Assembly (NCBI RefSeq): GCF_904846695.1
Contig: NZ_CAJHBR010000004.1
Location: 62,001-126,000 of the forward strand
DNA from: Psychrobacter urativorans
Lineage (GTDB): Bacteria > Pseudomonadota > Gammaproteobacteria > Pseudomonadales > Moraxellaceae
DNA: 64,000 nucleotides
Direction of reading: 5' to 3'
A model generated the notes under the pieces. That model was not told the origin of the DNA. It was given only the letters and a program-made list of their open reading frames with translations, and searched no databases. Shown one piece after another: positions 37,400-46,322 of the stretch. The position numbers and the translations under genes were made by a program. The number at the start of each line of letters is the position of its first letter. Position 1 is the first letter of the stretch.

Positions 37400-39589
37400 A
37401 TGAAAAAGCTATTGATTGTCCTAGTGGTTATTTTGGTTATCGCTGGATTCTTTTTATCTGGCTTCAATGATTTGTTAACCTTAGAGGGTATCCAAGCGCG
37501 TTTAAGCCAATTCTATCAATGGCGCGATGACACGCCACTGCTTGTTGGTGGTCTATTCTTCTTAGCTTATGTACTCATCGCCGCCTTTTCGTTACCGGGC
37601 GCTGCGCTGATGACGTTGCTGGCTGGGGCGTTATTTGGCTTGTGGTGGGGTTTATTGTTAGCCTCATTCGCTTCTAGTATTGGGGCGCTGTTTGCATTTT
37701 TAGCCTCACGTTATCTGTTACGTGACAGCTTTCAAACGAAGTTCGCCAGCAAACTAGATAGTATCAACCAAGGTATAGAAAAAGACGGTGGCTTTTATTT
37801 ATTTACCTTACGACTGCTACCTTTATTCCCATTTTTCTTAGTTAATATTTTGCTGGGTCTAACCAATATTAAGACTTGGACTTACTATTGGGTCAGTCAA
37901 TTAGGCATGATCGCAGGTACTTTTGTCTACGTCAATGCTGGAGTGCAGTTGGCACAAATTGATAGTCTTAAAGACATCATATCGCCAATGTTACTGGTCT
38001 CCTTTGCCTTATTAGCAGTGTTTCCATTACTTGCCAAAAAAGGTCTAGATTGGTACAAAGCTCGGCAGGTTTATAAAGGCTGGCATAAGCCAAAATCTTT
38101 TGATCGTAATATGGTGGTTATCGGTGCCGGTGCGGCCGGATTAGTATCGTCGTATATTGCCGCTACTGTAAAAGCCAAAGTTACTTTAGTCGAAGCGCAT
38201 AAAATGGGCGGCGATTGTCTAAATTACGGTTGTGTACCTAGCAAGTCGCTGATTAAGAGTGCCAAAGTGGCTCATGACATGCGTCACGCTACTGATTATG
38301 GTCTACAAAATGTAGCCGTTGAATACGACTTTAAGTCAGTGATGGCACGGATACAGCGCATTATTGCGACTATTGAGCCGCATGATAGTGTCGAGCGTTA
38401 TACCAACCTTGGTGTCGATGTGGTCAAAGGCTATGCAACTATTATTGATCCTTGGACAGTAGAGATTGCCAAGGAAGATGGTACTAAGCAGCGACTGAGC
38501 GCTCGTAGTATTGTTATCGCTGCTGGTAGCCAACCCTTTATACCACCGATTGTAGGGCTTGAGAATGTTGATTATCTGACCAGCGATACGCTATGGGAGG
38601 CGCTTAGTCATCAATCAGCGCCTCCTAAGCGCTTAATCATCGTTGGTGGCGGTCCGATTGGCTGTGAGCTGGCGCAAGCTTTTGCCCGTTTAGGCTCTAA
38701 AGTGTCCCAAGTACAACGGGGTACGCAGCTACTGAATAAAGAAGACAGTGAAGTTGCGGATTATGCCAAGAGTTGTCTAGAAGCGGATGGCGTACAAGTA
38801 TTATTACAGCATGATACGCTGCGCTGCGAGCGTGTCGATGGTAGGCAGTATCTGATAGTCAAAGATACTAGCGCCGCTGACAGTATTGCTGATAACGACA
38901 CTGATAACGACACTGAGATCGCACTTGAATTCGATGCGATGATTATTGCTGTTGGCCGTAGTGCCCGTATGAGTGGTTATGGGCTTGAAAGCTTAGGCAT
39001 TGATACTAAAAACACCGTCGTCACTAATGACTATCTCGAGACTAAGTTCCCTAATATTTTAGCGGCAGGTGATGTGGCGGGCCCTTATCAGTTCACTCAT
39101 GTCGCCTCGCATCAAGCTTGGTATGCGGCGGTTAATGCTTTGTTTGGTAGTTTTAAAAAGTTTAAAGTTGATTATCGAGTTATTCCTTGGGTGACCTTTA
39201 TCGATCCTGAAATTGCTCGGGTGGGTCTTAATGAATACCAAGCTAATGAAAAGAATATAAAGTTTGAAGTGACTCGTTACGATATTAGCGATCTAGATAG
39301 AGCTATCACTGACACACAAGCTACTGGTTGGGTCAAAGTGTTGACAGTACCCAATAAAGACAAAATCTTAGGCGTGACCATCGTTGGTACTCATGCTGGT
39401 GAGTTGCTCGCTGAGTATGTGCTGGCTATGAAACATGGTCTTGGACTGAACAAAATCTTAGGGACTATCCATACTTATCCTACTATGAGTGAAGCGAACA
39501 AATACGCAGCAGGTGAGTGGAAACGCAATCATGCACCGCAGAAGCTATTAGCCTGGGTAGAGAAATATCATCGATTTAAACGGAGTTAA
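37400..39589 (+). CDS. TVP38/TMEM64 (VTT) domain fused to mercuric-reductase-like flavoenzyme
   Basis: 729 residues, two modules. Residues 1-230: membrane domain of the TVP38/TMEM64/DedA-like VTT group with SLPGAALMTLLAGALFG and FTLRLLPLFPFF. Residues 235-729: class I pyridine nucleotide-disulfide oxidoreductase, with GAGAAG near 243, the redox-active CLNYGC pair (Cys273, Cys278), a second GGGPIGCE loop, AAGDVAG, and the dimer-side His-Glu pair in IHTYPTMSEAN. It likely carries electrons or reduces a disulfide-type or thiol-bound substrate at the membrane. This fusion occurs next to arsS in other genomes. A low-complexity Asp/Asn insert lies near 490-510. Confidence 0.9.
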   Translation: MKKLLIVLVVILVIAGFFLSGFNDLLTLEGIQARLSQFYQWRDDTPLLVGGLFFLAYVLIAAFSLPGAALMTLLAGALFGLWWGLLLASFASSIGALFAFLASRYLLRDSFQTKFASKLDSINQGIEKDGGFYLFTLRLLPLFPFFLVNILLGLTNIKTWTYYWVSQLGMIAGTFVYVNAGVQLAQIDSLKDIISPMLLVSFALLAVFPLLAKKGLDWYKARQVYKGWHKPKSFDRNMVVIGAGAAGLVSSYIAATVKAKVTLVEAHKMGGDCLNYGCVPSKSLIKSAKVAHDMRHATDYGLQNVAVEYDFKSVMARIQRIIATIEPHDSVERYTNLGVDVVKGYATIIDPWTVEIAKEDGTKQRLSARSIVIAAGSQPFIPPIVGLENVDYLTSDTLWEALSHQSAPPKRLIIVGGGPIGCELAQAFARLGSKVSQVQRGTQLLNKEDSEVADYAKSCLEADGVQVLLQHDTLRCERVDGRQYLIVKDTSAADSIADNDTDNDTEIALEFDAMIIAVGRSARMSGYGLESLGIDTKNTVVTNDYLETKFPNILAAGDVAGPYQFTHVASHQAWYAAVNALFGSFKKFKVDYRVIPWVTFIDPEIARVGLNEYQANEKNIKFEVTRYDISDLDRAITDTQATGWVKVLTVPNKDKILGVTIVGTHAGELLAEYVLAMKHGLGLNKILGTIHTYPTMSEANKYAAGEWKRNHAPQKLLAWVEKYHRFKRS

Positions 39590-39593
39590 AGAT

Positions 39594-40439
39594 ATGTTAT
39601 CAGTTACTCATCTAGTTAGTCGTTCAACCCCACTTGTAGTCAGTAGCATAATAGCAAAAACGGCTATGGCCACTTCTATACTGCTAGCGAGTGCCGCCGC
39701 TTATGCTGACTTTAATCATAGCAGTTGGGATAGCTTGTTAAATAAAAACGTTACTATGACCAACAGTAGCAAAGCCTCAGTAGTTAATTACGCGGGCATG
39801 AAAGCTGATAAAAGCAAGCTTGATAGCTATATGGATGCCACTAGCAAAGTCAGCCAGTCACAATTCAATGCTTGGAGCAAAGATGAGCAGTTGGCATTTT
39901 TGATCAACGTTTATAATGCGGGCACCGTAGAGCTAGTGTTGACTAAATATCCCAATATTAAGTCTATCAAAGACATCGGTGGGGTGTTTGGCTCCCCATG
40001 GAAGCAGAACTTTATCTCCCTATTAGGGAAAACGCGTTCACTCGATGATATAGAACACAATCTCATTCGCGGCTCTAAACGCTATAACGAACCACGCATT
40101 CACTTTGCAGTAAACTGTGCTAGTATCGGCTGTCCGGCGCTATTAAACGATGCTTTTACTGCCAGTAAATTGGACAAGCAGTTAGAGCAAGTGACTAGTA
40201 GTTTCTTAGCAGATACTAGCCGTAACCGTCTCCAAGGCAATACATTACAGGTCTCGCCAATTTTTAAATGGTATAAAGAAGATTTTGCTACTAGCTGGCG
40301 TGGTACTAATGATTTAGCAGGATTTTTGTCTCGTTATAGTCCTTCTTTAGGGCTTAATAGCGGCCAAGCAGCCCAGCTAAAAAACGGCAAAATCAAAATT
40401 GGCTATAGTAGTTATAACTGGAATTTAAATAAAAAATAA
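39594..40439 (+). CDS. DUF547 exported protein
   Basis: 281 residues, starting 4 bases after the previous stop codon with GGAG upstream. A signal peptide with cleavage near AAAYA (residue 38) precedes the DUF547 domain: FLINVYNAGTVELVLTKYP, GSPWKQNF, LDDIEHNLIRG and HFAVNCASIGCPAL. DUF547 has a papain-like/transglutaminase-type appearance with the conserved Cys in NCASIGCP, but its activity is not established. It is a frequent partner of the TVP38 fusion gene. Located in the periplasm. Confidence 0.88.
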   Translation: MLSVTHLVSRSTPLVVSSIIAKTAMATSILLASAAAYADFNHSSWDSLLNKNVTMTNSSKASVVNYAGMKADKSKLDSYMDATSKVSQSQFNAWSKDEQLAFLINVYNAGTVELVLTKYPNIKSIKDIGGVFGSPWKQNFISLLGKTRSLDDIEHNLIRGSKRYNEPRIHFAVNCASIGCPALLNDAFTASKLDKQLEQVTSSFLADTSRNRLQGNTLQVSPIFKWYKEDFATSWRGTNDLAGFLSRYSPSLGLNSGQAAQLKNGKIKIGYSSYNWNLNKK

Positions 40440-40459
40440 TTTACAAAAGTAAAATTACT

Positions 40460-41044
40460 ATGGATTTAGCGTTATTCGACTTTGATGGCACTATTACTGA
40501 TAGCGATGCTTTCACAAAATTTGTATTTTTTGCTGCTGCTAAACAGCGCATAGCTACCGGTAAGCTGTTGCTATTACCAGAAATCATAGCTTATAAAGCT
40601 CGATTAACGACTGGTAAACGTATTCGGCGCAAGATATTTAGCCATGGCTTTAAAGATACCTTTGCTGTGGATATAGCAGCGCAAGCTGAGAATTTTGCCG
40701 CAGAAATTTTGCCAAATTTAGTACGCCCAGAGGCATTGGATAGAATCTATTGGCATCAAGATAGGGGCGATGAGGTTAGAGTAGTTTCCGCCTCGCTAGA
40801 TTTGTATCTAACGCCTTGGTGCGCGCAACATAATATCGCCTTATCCTGCAATCAAGTTGAAGTAATCAACGGCAAGCTGACCGGTAATTTTATCGGCAAT
40901 GATTGCAGTGCTGAGGAAAAAAGACGCCGGGTTGAAAGCGCTTATGAGCTAGACGCTTACGCAAAGGTTTATGCTTATGGCGATACTTCTGAGGATAGAG
41001 CGTTGCTAGAACTAGCGGATTATGCTTTTTATCGTCATTTTTAG
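40460..41044 (+). CDS. HAD-IB family phosphatase-like protein
   Basis: 194 residues. HAD motif I is FDFDGTITDSD (Asp7 nucleophile, Asp9), motif II the VVSASLDLYL serine, motif III a lysine in EEKRRR, and motif IV YGDTSEDRALL. Family IB members hydrolyse phosphoserine-like or other small phosphate esters. It starts 20 bases after the DUF547 stop codon and lies in the arsenosugar run, where a phosphatase step after adenine removal is conceivable (inference). Confidence 0.88.
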   Translation: MDLALFDFDGTITDSDAFTKFVFFAAAKQRIATGKLLLLPEIIAYKARLTTGKRIRRKIFSHGFKDTFAVDIAAQAENFAAEILPNLVRPEALDRIYWHQDRGDEVRVVSASLDLYLTPWCAQHNIALSCNQVEVINGKLTGNFIGNDCSAEEKRRRVESAYELDAYAKVYAYGDTSEDRALLELADYAFYRHF

Positions 41045-41107
41045 AGCATTACTTTTAGAGCAGCACTTTTATCGAGGATTGCAGGCTATGCTGGTGTTAA
41101 ATATAGA

Positions 41108-42004
41108 ATGGGTATTATGCTGATAAAAAAAAGCTGGCGCTGTTTTACAGTATTACCGCCCTCAATGGCTAAATGGATAGCGAGGGTGAATAACAATTCG
41201 GTAACTGCCCAAGGTAGCAGTAGTCAAATTAACAGCAGCGCCTTTAATAGCAGGGCAGCAGAAGCAAGCGGCGTGTCCATTATTATCCCCCTCCTTAATG
41301 AAGCGGATAATCTGCCTCGATTGTTTAATAATATCACTAGCCTCAAGCCATTAGCGCAGCAAGTGCTACTAGTCGATGGCGGCTCTACAGACCAATCGCT
41401 TAGCGTTGCTGAGCGTCTCATTAAGCAGTACAACCAGCAACTAGCTAATAAAGACTCTACTATTGAGTGGCAAATTATCGATTCTGCTGCTGGTCGGGCT
41501 ATGCAAATGAATACTGGGGCCGCACAAGCTACAGGCAATATATTATTGTTCCTACATGCCGATACGCAGCTGCCAGAAGACGCTATTAGTCATATCAAGC
41601 AAGTACTGAATCAAGCTAATAGTAATTATAAGTGGGGGCGTTTTGATGTGCGTCTAAACAGTCGCCAGCCGTTGCTATGGCTAGTCAGTACTATGATGAA
41701 TGCTCGTTCACGCTTGACTGCAATTGCTACCGGCGATCAGGCTATTTTTATAACAAAATCGCTATTTGAGCAAATCGGTGGCTATCCTCAGCAGCCTTTA
41801 ATGGAAGACATACAGCTATGCAAAAATTTAAAAGGCATAGCTAAGCCTGCTTGCTTAACCCTTAGAGTGACTACCTCAGCTAGGCGTTGGCAGCAACACG
41901 GCACTTGGCGAACGATACTGCTCATGTGGCATCTGCGCTTCGACTACTGGCGTGGCGTGTCAGCTGAAGCGATAAAACAGCGCTACTATAAAACCAATAA
42001 TTAG
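41108..42004 (+). CDS. TIGR04283-family glycosyltransferase (arsenosugar-associated)
   Basis: 298 residues. The GT-A core starts near residue 57 with SIIIPLLNEADNLPRL, then VDGGSTDQS, the NTGAAQATGNILLFLHADTQLP stretch with the HAD metal-binding acidic site, and the C-terminal MEDIQLCKNLK. This matches the family formerly named rSAM/selenodomain-associated transferase 2, now linked to arsenosugar synthesis. About 54 residues precede the core, longer than usual, and no clear ribosome binding site was found before ATG 41108 or ATG 41117, so the start is uncertain. Confidence 0.85.
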   Translation: MGIMLIKKSWRCFTVLPPSMAKWIARVNNNSVTAQGSSSQINSSAFNSRAAEASGVSIIIPLLNEADNLPRLFNNITSLKPLAQQVLLVDGGSTDQSLSVAERLIKQYNQQLANKDSTIEWQIIDSAAGRAMQMNTGAAQATGNILLFLHADTQLPEDAISHIKQVLNQANSNYKWGRFDVRLNSRQPLLWLVSTMMNARSRLTAIATGDQAIFITKSLFEQIGGYPQQPLMEDIQLCKNLKGIAKPACLTLRVTTSARRWQQHGTWRTILLMWHLRFDYWRGVSAEAIKQRYYKTNN

Positions 42005-42129
42005 AAAACAATAACTAGAAACTAATGATTAGAAATTAGAAATTTTAATGCTCAGCTTATAAACAGCATAGTACTTATATCGAGTGCAGGAACAGTGGTG
42101 AGCAGAGAAAAACAGGCAACAGGATAGCT

Positions 42130-42837
42130 ATGGCAAAACCAGTCGCAACATCAATAGCGCAAACTAAGGTGCAGCAAATAAATAACCGAACTTGCATCAT
42201 CATCTTTGCTAAATATCCAGCTAAAGATAAGGCTAAGACCCGTCTACAACCAGCATTAGGTGTTGACGGTGCAGCAAAGATGGCACGGCAGTTATTATTA
42301 CATAGTATTGAGCAAGCAGTAGCTAGCGGATTTAGCGTAGAGTTATGTGTCAGTCCAGCGCCAACAGATCGCTGCTGGCAAGACCTTGAGTTGCCGGCAA
42401 GCTTATGCTGGTCAGCACAAGCATCAGGTGACTTAGGATTACGTATGCTAACTGCTAGTGAGAATGCCTTAAAGAGCTTTGATAAGGTGTTGCTAATAGG
42501 TAGCGATTGTCCTGATTTGACAGCCGAACGATTGCAAAAATCAGTGCAACAACTACAGCAGCATGATACGGTAATGATTCCAGCGTTCGATGGCGGTTAT
42601 GTGTTACTTGGCTTTAAGCAAGTCGCTGCTAGCTTATTCTCGGATATCATTTGGAGTACCAGTAGCGTCGCTAAGATAACTCAGCAGCGTATTGCGGCGC
42701 TGCATTGGACATTAGCACTATTAGAGCCTTTGGCTGATATCGATGAGCCTACCGATCTACAATATTTACCACTAGGCTGGCTCGATAGCGAGATTAAGGT
42801 TAATAACCATAGTGAAGTTAATGCCCCTGTTCATTGA
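42130..42837 (+). CDS. TIGR04282-family glycosyltransferase (DUF2064, arsenosugar-associated)
   Basis: 235 residues. Family marks: IIFAKYPAKDKAKTRL near the N-terminus (the FAKxPxxGxxKTRL-type nucleotide-sugar loop), the GDLGLRM helix, IGSDCPDL and DGGYVLLGF, all typical of the DUF2064 nucleotidyl-/glycosyltransferase fold formerly called rSAM/selenodomain-associated transferase 1. It is paired with the TIGR04283 protein upstream. AGGAT precedes the ATG. It probably activates or transfers the sugar moiety in the same pathway. Confidence 0.87.
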   Translation: MAKPVATSIAQTKVQQINNRTCIIIFAKYPAKDKAKTRLQPALGVDGAAKMARQLLLHSIEQAVASGFSVELCVSPAPTDRCWQDLELPASLCWSAQASGDLGLRMLTASENALKSFDKVLLIGSDCPDLTAERLQKSVQQLQQHDTVMIPAFDGGYVLLGFKQVAASLFSDIIWSTSSVAKITQQRIAALHWTLALLEPLADIDEPTDLQYLPLGWLDSEIKVNNHSEVNAPVH

Positions 42838-42924
42838 TAATGAAGGAAGTAATTTGACCCTATCGTCTGGATGAATAAAGTATTTCACTAACTGAAATCA
42901 ATACCCCTTAAAAGGCAATGCAAT

Positions 42925-44010
42925 ATGTATGATGTTGTGCAAGATTATTATGGCAAACAGCTACAGAGCACTGATGATTTAAAAACCTCGGCTTGCTGTG
43001 ATATCAGCAATATGCCCAGTTGGCTCAAGCCGCTACTAGCTAATATTCACCCTGAAGTACTAAGTCGCTATTATGGCTGTGGTTTAGTATGCCCGGCGCT
43101 GCTACAAGGTTGTCGAATCTTAGATTTAGGCTGTGGCTCAGGACGTGACGTTTATGCTCTAGCCCAATTAGTGGGTGCGACTGGGCAAGTAGTGGGTGTC
43201 GATATGACCGCTGAGCAGTTAGCAATCGCTAAGCAGTATCAGGACTATCACAGTGACAAATTTGGCTATGATAATGTGACCTTCTTAGAAGGTTATATTG
43301 AAAAGTTAGATGAGCTAGGTTTAGAAGCTAATAGCTTCGATATTATCGTCTCTAACTGTGTGATTAACCTATCGCCTAATAAAGCTGCGGTGATGGCTAG
43401 TGTCCAGCGTTTACTTAAGCCTGGCGGCGAGTTCTATTTCTCTGATGTCTATGCCGATCGACGCATTCCGCAGCAACTAATAGACGATCCTGTGCTTTAT
43501 GGCGAATGTCTCAGTGGTGCATTATACTGGAAGGACTTCGAACGTTTAGCCGCTAATGCGCAATTCTTAGACCCTAGGCTGGTTGAAGATCGCCCCTTAG
43601 AAATTACTGATCCTGCCCTAGCGGCTAAAATAGGCAATATTCAGTTCTTTTCAGCAACTTATCGTTTATTTAAGAGTACGGCGATAGAGGATGCCTGTGA
43701 GGATTATGGACAAGCGGTTATCTATAAAGGTAGTATCGATCAGTTAGCTCAGCGCTTTGATCTCGACAAGCATCATCGTATTGAAACTGGTCGGGTGTTT
43801 CCTGTTTGTGCCAATACTTATAATATGCTCAAAGAGTCACGTTTTGCGCCGCATTTTGAGTTTATCGGTGATACTAGCCAGCATTATGGAATTTTTGCCG
43901 GTTGCGGTGAGGCCCTACCTTTTGTTCAGCAAGCAGCCATTGAGCAATCAAACATAGCACCAGCACTTAGCCTCTCTAGTAAGTCGAATACGTCAAGCAG
44001 CTGTTGTTAA
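42925..44010 (+). CDS. arsM: Arsenite S-adenosylmethionine methyltransferase
   Basis: 361 residues. The SAM-binding motif is ILDLGCGSGRDVYAL. Arsenite-binding cysteines are represented by the N-terminal Cys24-Cys25 pair, the Cys in YGECLSG (in the 190s), and others. The chain ends in SSSCC, a C-terminal double cysteine common in ArsM of marine and cyanobacterial types. ArsM converts As(III) stepwise to mono- and dimethylated species in the cytoplasm; the dimethyl product feeds ArsS. It is the last plus-strand gene before the bidirectional terminator. Confidence 0.93.
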   Translation: MYDVVQDYYGKQLQSTDDLKTSACCDISNMPSWLKPLLANIHPEVLSRYYGCGLVCPALLQGCRILDLGCGSGRDVYALAQLVGATGQVVGVDMTAEQLAIAKQYQDYHSDKFGYDNVTFLEGYIEKLDELGLEANSFDIIVSNCVINLSPNKAAVMASVQRLLKPGGEFYFSDVYADRRIPQQLIDDPVLYGECLSGALYWKDFERLAANAQFLDPRLVEDRPLEITDPALAAKIGNIQFFSATYRLFKSTAIEDACEDYGQAVIYKGSIDQLAQRFDLDKHHRIETGRVFPVCANTYNMLKESRFAPHFEFIGDTSQHYGIFAGCGEALPFVQQAAIEQSNIAPALSLSSKSNTSSSCC

Positions 44011-44101
44011 TTGTTTATGGGTAACTGTCTATTTTGACAAGCTTATTACTTATGCTGTTTTTGCGCATTGATGGTTAGCTAAAAATTGCATAGTGCACAA
44101 T

Positions 44102-44134
44102 AAAAAAGGCCATCGATTAATTTGATGGCCTTTT
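44102..44134. terminator. Bidirectional terminator between arsM and the phosphorylase gene
   Basis: An 11-bp stem (AAAAGGCCATC/GATGGCCTTTT) with an A run on the left and T4 on the right closes both convergent genes. Confidence 0.9.
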
Positions 44135-44156
44135 ATGCTACATAGTAGAAGTTAAA

Positions 44157-45053
44157 TTACTCAGGTAATAGGGCAATGAGCTTAGCTCTAATGGCTTCAT
44201 CCATATCTTGAACAGGAGTGACTAAAGCTTGTGCTAGAGCATTATGAGCAATGGATTCAGGCTGTTCAGCAGCTAGTAATGCTACTGCTTGTTTGATCAC
44301 ATGCTGAGCATTGTCAGCATTTTTTATAAGGTTTTGAATAGCGTAATCAGCACTGACTGCTTGCTCAGTAGGATGCCAACAGTCGAAGTCGGTGACTAAA
44401 GCTAAGGTAGCATAAGCGATGCTAGCTTCGCGTGCTAATTTGGCCTCGGGCATATTAGTCATACCGATAATATCTGCTTGCATCTGTCGATACCAGTGCG
44501 ACTCAGCACGGGTAGAAAACTGCGGGCCTTCGATACAGACATAAGTGGCTTTTGCATGGCATTGACCGTCGTTGACTTTGGCTTGCGCATAAGCCCGTTG
44601 CAAAATGTCGGCTACCGCAGGGCACAGAGGATCAGCCATCGACACATGAGCCACTGCACCAGTACCGAAAAAAGTGCTAGCACGGTGTTTGGTTAAGTCG
44701 ATCATCTGATCAGGTACTACCATGTCTAGAGGCTTTAGCGATTCTCTCAATGAGCCAACCGCTGACACTGAGATTATATAGCGCACCCCCAAGGTTTTAA
44801 GGGCGTAGATATTGGCACGATAAGGAACCTTAGAAGGAGTGAATCTATGCCCTTGACCGTGGCGAGTCAAAAAAGCCACGGTAACCCCATTTAGTTCACC
44901 AAGGACGATATCGTCTGACGGCTTACCATAAGGTGTCGCTATACTAACGCTACGTTTATTGGTTAGATCCTGCATTTGATACAAGCCGCTACCACCAATG
45001 ATGGCAATCGTAGCAGTATGTGGCGCTGGGTCGTCGATTAATGGAATGGTCAT
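44157..45053 (-). CDS. mtnP: S-methyl-5'-thioadenosine phosphorylase-type nucleoside phosphorylase
   Basis: 298 residues from ATG 45053, which has AGGA eight bases upstream; the frame opens 12 codons earlier. It is a family 2 phosphorylase: IIGGSGLYQM, TRHGQGHRF, IEGPQFSTRAES, MTNMPEA. The specificity loop reads TDFDCW; the Asp-x-Asp matches MTAP enzymes that hold the 6-amino group of adenine, not the inosine-type MTIP enzymes. It should split methylthioadenosine into adenine and methylthioribose-1-phosphate. It is convergent with arsM. Confidence 0.88.
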   Translation of the reverse strand: MTIPLIDDPAPHTATIAIIGGSGLYQMQDLTNKRSVSIATPYGKPSDDIVLGELNGVTVAFLTRHGQGHRFTPSKVPYRANIYALKTLGVRYIISVSAVGSLRESLKPLDMVVPDQMIDLTKHRASTFFGTGAVAHVSMADPLCPAVADILQRAYAQAKVNDGQCHAKATYVCIEGPQFSTRAESHWYRQMQADIIGMTNMPEAKLAREASIAYATLALVTDFDCWHPTEQAVSADYAIQNLIKNADNAQHVIKQAVALLAAEQPESIAHNALAQALVTPVQDMDEAIRAKLIALLPE

Positions 45054-45122
45054 TAAGGTTTTCCTAAGGATGAATAAGTGACTACTCATTCTCGCACAGA
45101 ACAGACAAAAAACAGATGTTAT

Positions 45123-45392
45123 TTAACACAGAGCCTTTAATTCCACTTTTAGCTTTTTAGCGCATTCAATTATCTTTTTTCTATCGGCAGCAAGGGCACC
45201 ATTTTCGATAGCGGTCAGTCGCATTTGTAGCGTGATATCATAATGAGGATAGCTAGCGTTACGATGAAATAGGCGCTTATCTACTTCGATAAGCTCAGCA
45301 AAATCATGCAATTCTTGCAGGCTGTCCGCTAGCATATGGCACCACTTATGCCCTTTAAATTCTATACTGACAAAATCTACATAGATGGCCAT
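45123..45392 (-). CDS. DUF4031 domain protein
   Basis: 89 residues, the full domain: YVDFVSIEFKGHKWCHMLADS, ELHDFAELIEVDKRLFHRN and YPHYDIT are conserved family stretches with several histidines. Function is unknown. AGGA precedes ATG 45392; an in-frame TAG upstream confirms that the start cannot be further left. The 9-bp tandem repeat at 45427-45462 lies in its leader. Confidence 0.8.
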   Translation of the reverse strand: MAIYVDFVSIEFKGHKWCHMLADSLQELHDFAELIEVDKRLFHRNASYPHYDITLQMRLTAIENGALAADRKKIIECAKKLKVELKALC

Positions 45393-45426
45393 TTGCTTAT
45401 TTCCTATATGCTTACCAGCTTGCTAA

Positions 45427-45462
45427 TGATCAAAGTGATCAAAGTGATCAAAGTGATCAAAG
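45427..45462. repeat. Four tandem 9-bp repeats (TGATCAAAG)
   Basis: Four perfect copies of TGATCAAAG in a row, immediately upstream of the DUF4031 gene. It may vary in copy number by slipped-strand replication. The remaining 45393-45629 gap is otherwise unremarkable. Confidence 0.9.
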
Positions 45463-45629
45463 TGCCAGCCTGTTTACCTAAGATTTGACTGTTGATAACT
45501 CTTAACAAATACTAAGTAAAACAATTCAATAAAAGGGCCGAACTGTCGTCATAGCAAAGCGCTAATCTAGTGGCGAAAACGATCAGTCTGAGCGGGTTTT
45601 TATTAGATGTTATTTAACTTACTACCAAA

Positions 45630-46070
45630 CTAACTCAATCCTGTACGAAATAAGCTACCAACAATCAGCAAGCTTACTGATAGAAGAGTAATCAAAATAA
45701 TATTAACAGAAAAAGCCTTTAGCGTATTAGCAGATAGGGTTGGAATCACCCAAAAGCGGGCATGTAGCGCTACTAGAATAGTCGCTAATAACAATGATAA
45801 TTTAAGACTAATTAGAATGCTCAAGTCATTATCTAAAGTGAACCAAGCGCTAAAAGTAGGCATTATCCGCTGTGCCATCCACAGACCAGTAACTATTTGT
45901 ACCGCTAAAGCCGGTAGACCTACTTTTTCGAACTGCTGCTCGAATTGTAGCAGCATTGCCAGATCACGGTTAGCTAGGACTTTAGGTAAAATGGCTAGTG
46001 ATAAAATCAGATGACCACCAGTCCAAATCGTAGCTCCTAATAAATGCGCAATTAATATATAGTTGAGCAT
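45630..46070 (-). CDS. CopD-family membrane protein
   Basis: 146 residues, four hydrophobic segments. The N-terminal HLLGATIWTGGHL and a His-rich loop between helices (ALHARFW) resemble the CopD copper-resistance membrane domain, where histidines could bind copper or heme. AGGA precedes ATG 46070. No partner copper gene lies next to it, so the assignment is to the fold only. Confidence 0.7.
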   Translation of the reverse strand: MLNYILIAHLLGATIWTGGHLILSLAILPKVLANRDLAMLLQFEQQFEKVGLPALAVQIVTGLWMAQRIMPTFSAWFTLDNDLSILISLKLSLLLATILVALHARFWVIPTLSANTLKAFSVNIILITLLSVSLLIVGSLFRTGLS

Positions 46071-46322
46071 AGCTGCAAATTCCTAAAATTGGATGTTGTC
46101 AATAAAACAGCAAGTTATAAAGCGTACTATAAAATTTACTAAGCAATTACCGCCTTTGTCACCGCCGCATTATTTTGGCTGATAAGATGTATTCATTGCA
46201 CTGCTAAGCCAATCTGACAAATAGATAGACTAAATAGCGACTTTGTAGGACACTATAAAAAATACTGATCTACTGTATTTCTATATAACAGTGCAAACAT
46301 AATACTAACAAGGATGACTATT

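Noticed and set aside
45427-45462. Tandem repeat considered as a CRISPR remnant
   Set aside because: Units are only 9 bp with no spacers, and no cas genes are in the window.
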